From positions 12,155,073-12,219,072 of the forward strand of contig OW203767.1 of assembly GCA_934045905.1 (NCBI GenBank): 64,000 nucleotides of DNA, written 5' to 3'. The notes below the pieces were generated by a model. It had not been told where the DNA came from and searched no databases. It worked only from the letters and a program-made list of their open reading frames with translations. Positions within the stretch are counted from its first letter, which is position 1. Each line of letters opens with the position of its first letter. The position numbers and the translations under genes were made by a program. Positions 57,101-64,000 of the stretch are shown here, one piece after another. The DNA is from Leuctra nigra (lineage: Eukaryota > Arthropoda > Insecta > Plecoptera > Leuctridae).

Positions 57101-59213
57101 TGCTTGCATATTTGTCATCATTTGATTGCCCATATTTGCTTGCATATTTTGCATAATCGGGGGGGCCGAATTTGGTTCCATTAGAACGATATTTTGCATT
57201 GGCGGAAAAATAGTTGGTAAGTTGCCCTGTAGATTTGCTATCATTGGCAGAATCTGATGCAAAGTTCTCGCCATACTTGCCTGCCAACTTAGGACGATGT
57301 TTTGCATGGATGGAATAATATTGCCCGCCACCATCTCGTGGAGGTTTTCCATTATCGGTATGAATGTACCCGCCGTATTTTCCTGCCAGTTTTGAAAGCG
57401 TTGTTGCAATGTTGGAATAATTGTATCTGCCCATGTTAACTGGATGTTTGTCATCAATGGCAAGAAATGAGACACTCTCCTGGTCATTCCTTTCCGAACT
57501 TTTCGAATCATACCCATCATGTCTGGTACCATTGGTAATATAGATGCCATCCTCCTTGTCATAGTTGTGCGCAGGCTTTTTATCATGCCCGACATGTTTG
57601 GTAATATTCTGTAAAGTAGAAGTGACATGTCCGGTATTAGTCTGTATATTGGTATTGTTATGAATGATCTCGATGATTTTTCTGGTTTCCTCATCCATTT
57701 TGTGATTCTGGAGTTTGTCCTCTTCTTCAAGTTGAAATCGGGTTTCTTCATCAATTTGGTCGTCTTGAAGTCGGTCATGTTTGTCAATTGCGTCTTCTCG
57801 AAATCGGTCAAATGTGTCAAGTTTTTCGCCTTGAAATTTGTCTTGCTCTTTAATTTTGTCTTCTTGAAATCTGTCAAATTTGTAGACTTTAATTTTGTCT
57901 TGTTTTTTAATTTTGTCTTCTCGAAATCGGTCAAATGTATCATGCTCTTTAATTTTGTCTTCTCGAAATTGGTCAAATTTGTCAATATTATCGTGTTGGA
58001 TTCGGTCATGTTTGTCATTTGCGTCTTCCCGAAATCTCTCGAATTTCTCAAATTTGTCACCTTGAAGTCTGTCACGTTCTTCAATTTTACCTTTTTGAAA
58101 TCGCTTAGAGTTATTAATTTTGTCCTTTCTAAATCTCTCAAGTGTGTAAATTTTTTCATCTTGTAATCTGTCACGTTCGTCAACTTTGTCTTCTCGAAAT
58201 CTGTCAAATTTGTCGCCTTGAGTTCTGTCACGTTCGTCAACTTTTTCTTCTCGAAATCTGTCACGTTCGTCAACATTGTCTTCTCGAAATCTGTCAATTT
58301 TGTCGCCTTGAGTTCTGTCACGTTCGTCAACTTTGTCTTCTCGAAATCTGTCAAATTTGTCGCCTTGAATTCTGTCATGTTGGTCAACATTGTCTTCTCG
58401 AAATCGATTAAATTTGTCAACTTTGTCTTCTCGTAATCTGTCAAATTTGTTGCCTTGAGTTCTGTCATGTTCGTCAACTTTGTCTTCTCGAAATCTGTCA
58501 CGTTCGTCAACTTTGTCTTCTCGAAATCTGTCAAATTTGTCGCCTTGTGTTCTGTCATGTTCGTCAACTTTGTCTTCTCGAAATCGATTAAATTGGTCAA
58601 CTTTGTCTTCTCGAAGTCTGTCAAATTTGTCGCCTTGAGTTCTGTCATGTTCGTCAACTTTGTCTTCTCGAAATCGATTAAATTTGTCAACATTGTCTTC
58701 TCGAAATCTGTCAAACTCGTCAACCTCCTCGTCTTGAACTGGTTCATATTCACCTCGAAACCGATCGCCTTCGCCTCTCCGAAATGTCCCTTTCTCATCA
58801 TATTTATCATTCCGAAAACGATCATCAACATCATATTCCTGAACGTCATCTACAAAAGTCTTTATGTTCTCCTCAGGCACCTCCGTCACCTCATCCTCAT
58901 AATCTTCGTCTGGCGTTGGCGTCACAATCCTCAACTCCGTCACTCGAGTATACACTGGACTTGCATTGTCACCAACTTTCAACACTCTCGAATGATCGCT
59001 TTTATTCACTTCGTCTATTGTCACTGTATTTAGACTCGAAAGTTTCGGCAAAACCGTCCTCCAACCGTTAATCAACACCTCAGAAGTTGTGTTCACAACT
59101 GAATTCACTTTATCGATCACATTATTTTGACTATTATTTAACGGAATTGTTAACGTTTCACACATACAAAATATAAAATTTAATATTATAAAAACCTGTA
59201 GGAAAATACCCAT
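54192..59213 (-). CDS. Giant Osiris family protein, 1,566 residues, two exons
   Basis: Exon 1 is 55727-59213 and exon 2 is 54192-55405 (minus strand), joined by a phase-1 intron (AAGG|GTAAGT; TTTCAG|GTCAC). A signal peptide (MGIFLQVFIILNFIFCMC) is followed by charged repeats of the DKFDRFREDKVDERDRTQG type (about residues 165-525) and a KYASGQSNDA-type repeat (about 685-775). The two-cysteine Osiris region YEIFYCVRNYWYKGMMKC lies near 915-935. A very acidic Asp/Glu tract follows. Exon 2 opens with HKHKPVIVV, then Lys/His-rich KKHKKKHKK repeats, then the DUF1676 hydrophobic segment LLPLLLAMKMKVFLVFVLLV, and ends in a Tyr/Asp-rich DDQYNKD-like tail. Ordinary Osiris proteins are 200-350 residues, so this is about five times larger. 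Function is unknown. It may be a secreted or membrane-tethered polyelectrolyte. Confidence 0.85.
54900..55215 (-). repeat. Coding KKHKK trinucleotide-like repeats
   Basis: Two tracts (54905-55020 and 55130-55215) of AAGAAGCAC-type codons encode HKKKHKKK. They alternate with Glu/Asp tracts, giving a block-charged protein segment. Confidence 0.9.
56926..57156 (-). repeat. Coding 30-bp tandem repeat (SNDAKYASGQ)
   Basis: Four near-exact 30-bp units around 57000-57090, plus longer 39-bp variants (SNDAKYASKYGQ) on both sides, lie in exon 1 of the giant Osiris gene. The unit length is a multiple of three, so copy number can vary without a frameshift. Confidence 0.9.
57690..58770 (-). repeat. Coding repeat array (DKFDRFREDKVDERDRTQG)
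   Basis: Around 25 imperfect modules of 33-39 bp read (D/E)KxDRFREDKVDExDRxQG. The core codons for FREDK are strongly conserved, while the linkers drift from FREDKI to FREDAN toward the 3' side. The predicted protein is highly charged and probably helical. Confidence 0.9.
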
Positions 59214-59258
59214 AATGTCCTATTTAAAACGCATAACGCCTAAAACGCCTATGATCCT

Positions 59259-59266
59259 ATTATATA
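59259..59266 (-). promoter_or_regulatory. TATA box of the giant Osiris gene
   Basis: On the minus strand GCTTATATAATAGG lies about 50 bp before the ATG at 59213. A start site about 30 bp downstream would leave a 5' UTR of only about 20 nt. Confidence 0.45.
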
Positions 59267-60164
59267 AGCACTTCATTTCACACTGTTAAGTCTGAGGAAT
59301 ACATCGTAACTTGTCTCTGGACATTGTCACTTCCAACTGACCTGACACTGTCAATGTACAAGTGATATAACCTCGGTTTGTCCAATTGCAGTGTCGCGAT
59401 CAACGGTAATATCCTACTAAATATTATCATTATCGTCGATAAATGATCCGTTTTCATGCAAATTTGGCTACGGATTGTTTGACATATGTTACGAAATCAA
59501 ATGATTTCATGTGGAAATATTGATAGACTGTAATCATTTCAATGTGCTATTGAATATTTGGATCAGTAAGTGATGAGTCTGATTGTTGTGAAATATTTAA
59601 GTGGTCAAGTAAAGAAATTATTGGTGCAGAGGTTGAATAAGACATAGGTAACTATTATTACGGAAATAATTTAATATATTATACAAGTGATGTTCTGTAA
59701 CTCAGTGAAATGTTCGATAATGAAATTTTACAAACGATCGTTGTTTAGTACTTTTTGTTTTCGTATTCGTATGCGTATGACAGAGATGATGTTGAAGGAA
59801 GCTGAGGGATGCAACCGAAGTAAATCTTCAGATCTTGCGAAAACTTCAATGGATGAAGTAGATTCTTATAAAGGAAACTATAATCTCTATTGGGTAATCT
59901 AGTCGACATTTCCAGTCATCTTTTTTTACCTTGATAATAATAACCCAAAAAACACAACAAATGGATAATACAAAACAAAAAACTATATTATAAAAATAAC
60001 ATATATATAATATTACACATTAAAATATGAAAAATACCTGATAAAACACAAATATTTATGACGTTATGAGTCAAAAAATTATTCTGCTAAAACAATATCC
60101 CTATCATTAAATAATAAGAAAAAATTATGCTCTACACTGAATCTAAACTCTGTTAGAAACAGAA

Positions 60165-60372
60165 TGACTGGAGTCCATTTCAATGATTCTTGACGTGAGC
60201 TCAAAAACTAATTATAGTTAACCTTCATCCAATCATATTTGTAATAATGACCGGTCATTTTGAAACATATCTACTTCAATATCTGTATTTGGGGGGCATC
60301 AGTTAATTTGTAATTAACAGGTTGCATGATTAGAAATTGTAATTAAAATCGAGAAATGGACTTCTGGCCTTT
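60165..60372 (+). repeat. Dispersed repeat pair (GTGAGCTCAAAAAC), copy 1
   Basis: It shares TCCAYTTCAAT, ATTCTTGA-GTGAGCTCAAAAAC, CATATTTGTAAT, ACTTCAATAT and GACTTCYGGCCTT, in order, with 62078-62283. It is non-coding. Confidence 0.7.
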
Positions 60373-60807
60373 TGTTTTTAAGCTAAAGAAGAATGTTTTG
60401 TATTTATCAAATGAGTCGAAATTGAAATTGTAACAAAACCATTGACAGTATAAAGTTGGTAGACCGTTAAGCAATAAACTGTGTTAAACCGGGATTATTA
60501 ACATAAGTAGAACAAAGTACTTTTAAAATATTTATTACAATTTATCGTCTTTTAATGCAAAAATAACATTTACATTTCCAGCGCAATTTAAAATATAAAA
60601 CAATGTCAACCATTCAAACTCTCGGTATTACATTGGTTTATCATTTGGAATAGTTAGTAAAATACCAGTTTACCGTATTCGCTTGGAAACTTTCTCGTAC
60701 AATATAGGCTTTAACATTGTAAACTAAAAGATTTGTAAAATATTTTGTCCAGTGGTTCTTGGTACCCGCTTATGAAGGTGGTGAAGGTAACATATTTTTA
60801 ATTTTTT

Positions 60808-60937
60808 CCTGATCTCATCCTACAATCCAGCTGACCATCTCTTCGGTTTTCTTCTTCCTCATTTCCTCATGAAATAAGAAAACCGACAAGACTTATAAGA
60901 GCAGATGGGGCAGCTGGATTGTGAGATGAAATCAGGA
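60808..60937. repeat. 130-bp hairpin
   Basis: CCTGATCTCATCCTACAATC pairs with the reverse complement of the right end (GATTGTGAGATGAAATCAGG) with three mismatches. The stem continues through CAGCTG, CCATCT and CGGTTTTCTT. It may be a small snapback element or a hairpin-RNA precursor. Confidence 0.75.
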
Positions 60938-61211
60938 TATAATTTAACAGCCTTTGAAGCATTTTGGTAATTATGTTTTCATATTATTCAAGTGACAAGT
61001 GACAATTCTATGAAGTCAATATTGGGCTCCGAGCAAGATTCCAAAACGTAGATCAAGACTCTGATACAATTATTATTTTCAAATAAATGACTGGATGAAG
61101 TGTTCCAATCAACCAATATAAAAATGCATTCGATTTTCATTTCATTTTTTTTTATCACATACACATAAAAATTATTGGTACAAATAAATTATCTAACTAA
61201 TGTTCTTGAAC

Positions 61212-62650
61212 TCATGACTTCTCCCAGGCGAAGTTGCGTTTCATGTCGACCCCCAGGTCTTCGTCACGGGGGACGTTAACCCCCCTGAACTGGTGGTTGC
61301 CGCGGAGCCCAAAGACCCCCAGAAGGCCGCCGTCATTGCTGTAGGCCTGGATCGGGGGCTCGTGGATCGGGGGGCCGTATCCGGGGCCATGCAGATGGGG
61401 CTGGCAAATCAAACACAATGTTTTAAGCCCCCAATACCGGGCCAATACAAGGTACATCTTTGAAAAATGTCGGAGTATGTCAAGACTTTCGCTCATCTCA
61501 ATATCCAGTTATATAAACTAATAATAATTGTGGATGATGTGGATGATAGACATAAGGTATCTCGAAACAAGATTGTAACTCCAAAGAACCCCGGTAAAGA
61601 CGTTATCAATTTTATACTTTAAGTGTCGTTGATATTTTTTTAATGATAATTCAAAGATTTTAAGGATATTTTTCTGAGGTGTATCAATTTGTTAGTTTTC
61701 CGTAAATGGAAACAATCCAAAATATTTTGTTTTCATCGTCATCATTGCTAATGATAGAAAATGAATCTATACTAAAATGTATATTTTAATATAGAAATTG
61801 ATCGGTTTATATTTTTGGATTCAGTTAATGACAAGGCCAAATTTGTAAATAACTATCTTCACCACAAGAGAATGAGTATAGAATCTACATTGCACCAATT
61901 ATTGGAGACTGATAGTAATTTTAGTCCAAACCCCACAGCCATCAGGTTAACCGGACTTGAAAGTACTTGGCAATTTGAAAGCTGTTAAATACCCAAATAT
62001 AATGGAGTCTAATTTCGTGGATAATCGCGGTACAGGCACAACCAGTTTTTAAAATCTGGAAATACCTCAGAGGTAAAAGACCGGAAGTCCACTTCAATTA
62101 TTCTTGAGGTGAGCTCAAAAACCAGTAATTCTGCCATATTTGTAATGGTGACATGAGTTATTGTAAGAGAATACTTCAATATATTTGTATTTGTTGACAT
62201 CAGTCAAATGGCAATTTATAATGTTTGATTATTATGATTCCACAAGTGTGCAACGCAAAAGCAAGAAAATTGACTTCCGGCCTTCTTCCTCTGATGTACG
62301 GAAATTTATTTTTCTAATGTATATTTGAAATACCCCTAGTCAGAAGCTCAGTCACAAGTATTTGAAATGTTTGTTGAATCTAGTCCCATACTTAGGACTT
62401 CATGTTGAATAGCGCATGCAATTACATGATTGGTCAAGTAAGTAGTTGTCAACTTGTCATACCCTATCAGGAAACCCGTAGTATGCACTGATTCCAAGAA
62501 GTCCGGAGATCACCATGGCAACCTTGCTGATGATGAATGCCTTCTTAGCGATCAGGACCAGTGCCCCCAGGATCAGGGGGACCAGTGTAACCAGGGGCAA
62601 CTTGAACCCCAGGAGAAGTGGCAGCAACACTTGTCGGGCGATCAGGCGGG
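61212..62650 (-). CDS. Osiris family protein, 3' part (two exons; 5' exon not in view)
   Basis: The last exon is 61212-61400 and the preceding exon is 62463-62650 (minus strand). The earlier exon starts after the acceptor GTGTTACAG in phase 1 with RLIARQVLLPLLLGFKLP and carries the full DUF1676 hydrophobic segment (TLVPLILGALVLIAKKAFII, SKVAMVISGLLGIS). It ends YYGFPDR|GTATGA in phase 0. The last exon follows TTTGCCAG and encodes PHLHGPGYGPPIHEP and ends NFAWEKS. The exon with the signal peptide and cysteines must lie upstream, probably beyond the window end. Five further partial copies of the hydrophobic exon's 5' part lie directly upstream and provide alternative acceptors, so the true start of this exon is uncertain. 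Confidence 0.8.
62078..62283 (+). repeat. Dispersed repeat pair (GTGAGCTCAAAAAC), copy 2
   Basis: This is the second copy of the segment at 60165-60372. It lies within the intron of the partial Osiris gene. Confidence 0.7.
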
Positions 62651-63400
62651 CTGTAACACATAATAATATGTAATTCAGGATCAGTAGCCCCAGGATCAGT
62701 AGCCCCAGGACCAGAGCCCCCAGGATCAGGGGGACCAGTGTAACCAGGGGCAACTTGAACCCCAGGAGAAGTGGCAGCAACACTTGACGGGCGATCAGGC
62801 GGGCTGTAACACATAATAATATGTAATCCAGGATCAGTAGCCCCAGGATCAGTAGCCCCAGGACCAGAGCCCCCAGGATCAGGGGGACAAGTGTAACCAG
62901 GGGCAACTTGAACCACAGGAGAAGTGGCAGCAACACTTGTCGGGCGATCAGGCGGGCTGTAACACATAATAATATGTAATCCAGGACCAGTGCCCCGGAT
63001 CAGTAGCCCCAGGACCAGTGCCCCCAGGATCAGGGGGACCAGTGTAACCAGGGGCAACTTGAACCCCAGGAGAAGTGGCAGCAACACTTGTCGGGCGATC
63101 AGGCGGGCTGTAACACATAATAATATGTAATCCAGGATCAGTAGCCCTATGATCAGTAGCCCCAGGACATGTAGCCCCAGGATCAGGAGGACCAGTGTAA
63201 CCAGGGGCAACTTGAACCCCAGGAGAAGTGGCAGCAACACTTGACGGGCAATCAGGCGGGCTGTAACACAGAATAATATGTAATCCAGCATCAGTAGCCC
63301 CAGGATCAGTAGCCCCAGGACCAGTGCCCCCAGGATCAGGGGGACCAGTGTAACCAAGGGCAACTTGAACCCCAGGAGAAGTGGCAGCAACACCGTCCTG
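62560..63400 (-). repeat. Six-copy ~154-bp array derived from an Osiris exon
   Basis: The phrase CTTGAACCCCAGGAGAAGTG recurs six times at about 62599, 62753, 62907 (one change), 63057, 63209 and 63363. Each unit contains the 5' half of the DUF1676 exon (VLLPLLLGFKLPLVTLVPLI) and internal GGATCAGTAGCCCCA repeats. Five units also contain the splice acceptor GTGTTACAG. The copies nearest the gene stay in one open frame through the acceptor region (ILDYILLCVTARLIARQ), whereas a small deletion near 62985 shifts the frame further upstream. Confidence 0.92.
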
Positions 63401-63418
63401 TCGGGAACAATAATTCAA

Positions 63419-64000
63419 ATGTACGATTACATAATTAGTATCTGAGAGGCTCTAGATTCTAAGAAAATTTCACTTGCTGTTGGATTTTCATGTACCTATG
63501 TTTCAACAATGTCAATAGATATCTGGAAACCAAATGAATCGCGAATTACAGAAAGGGCTATAGTCCAGCCGACCTAGTTCTGAGATAATCGAGAAAAACG
63601 AATTGCGCCCCTTAGGATCTATTTGTAAAAAAATATGTAACTGGCATAAATAAGACAATAAATCGATACACCCAGCTATTGTCTGTAGACGCATGCAAAA
63701 AATATATTTCTGTACTAATTTGAGGGTTCAATGAGCTGGACATATGCCCTTTCTGTAATTCACTGGAAAGTATGATTAAAATGTTACTATTTCAGGGAGA
63801 TTAACTGTCAAAAGTGGTCAAAAAAGGTCAAACAAACATTTTGTTTACAAATTTTAAGACTTCATTACCAAATATTACAAAAATTATGCACAATCCTCGT
63901 CGTTCCGAACACTTTCTTCAGAAAACGTCTTGAAAAAACTCAGAAAATTAATTTGGCAATTCTGAACTCCCCCTTGAGGGGGTTGAATACTATCCCCCTT
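63419..64000. other. Window end, nothing recognised
   Basis: AT-rich. I searched it for an Osiris first exon on the minus strand (signal peptide, two-cysteine region, phase-1 donor) and did not find one. Confidence 0.45.

Larger units (their letters stand above)
59214..61211. other. Intergenic; promoter of giant Osiris gene on its left
   Basis: It contains a TATA box for the giant Osiris gene (about 59259), a member of a dispersed repeat pair (60165-60372) and a long hairpin (60808-60937). No gene is supported. Confidence 0.5.

Noticed and set aside
62545..63393. Collagen-like open frame (GPPDPGG repeats) over the Osiris exon array
   Set aside because: It is another frame of the duplicated hydrophobic exon; the real frame and its splice sites explain the sequence better.
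1..64000. CRISPR arrays or bacterial operons
   Set aside because: The repeats are transposons, satellites or coding repeats; genes have spliceosomal introns, so the DNA is eukaryotic.

Overview
This window is nuclear DNA from an insect. It is AT-rich and intron-containing, and it carries three protein families typical of insects: 7-transmembrane gustatory receptors, a 7-transmembrane odorant receptor, and Osiris (DUF1676) proteins. Overrepresented short words such as TAGGTACCTA and tRNA-derived SINEs fit several insect orders. I cannot fix the order from sequence alone.

Layout. (1) 1-9 kb is transposon-rich. It holds a foldback element and a full-length Jockey-type LINE with both ORFs open and an exact 15-bp target-site duplication, plus two copies of a dispersed repeat. 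(2) 9.05-17.2 kb holds five intronless gustatory receptor genes in tandem, all on the minus strand, with near-identical 3' ends. (3) 17.2-24.4 kb has no gene that I can recognise. (4) 24.4-26.9 kb holds a two-exon Osiris gene on the plus strand. (5) 26.9-39.6 kb is a repeat graveyard: SINEs, a near-perfect 160-bp-arm foldback element, a 5'-truncated CR1-like LINE, a satellite-like array, and a hAT-type non-autonomous element with an 8-bp duplication. (6) 39.6-48.3 kb holds an odorant receptor gene on the plus strand. I resolved six exons with matching phases; the first coding exon was not found. Its 5.2-kb intron contains a 4.2-kb inverted-repeat transposon, itself split by a hAT element with a perfect 8-bp duplication. 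(7) 49.3-63.4 kb holds three Osiris genes on the minus strand. One is an ordinary 246-residue gene with a likely TATA promoter and a non-coding first exon. One is a giant 1,566-residue gene made mostly of low-complexity charged repeats. The last is partial, and the 5' part of its hydrophobic exon, with its own splice acceptor, is tandemly repeated six times.

All four Osiris genes share a phase-1 intron immediately before the basic stretch that leads into the hydrophobic DUF1676 segment. This supports both the splice models and common descent. Osiris proteins are secretory or endosomal proteins linked to cuticle formation, while the receptors act in sensory neurons, so the two groups look like neighbours and not parts of one pathway. 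The most unusual items are the giant Osiris protein, the exon-derived repeat array, the signs of gene conversion among the receptors, and a hammerhead-ribozyme-like motif in an Osiris 5'-UTR intron.
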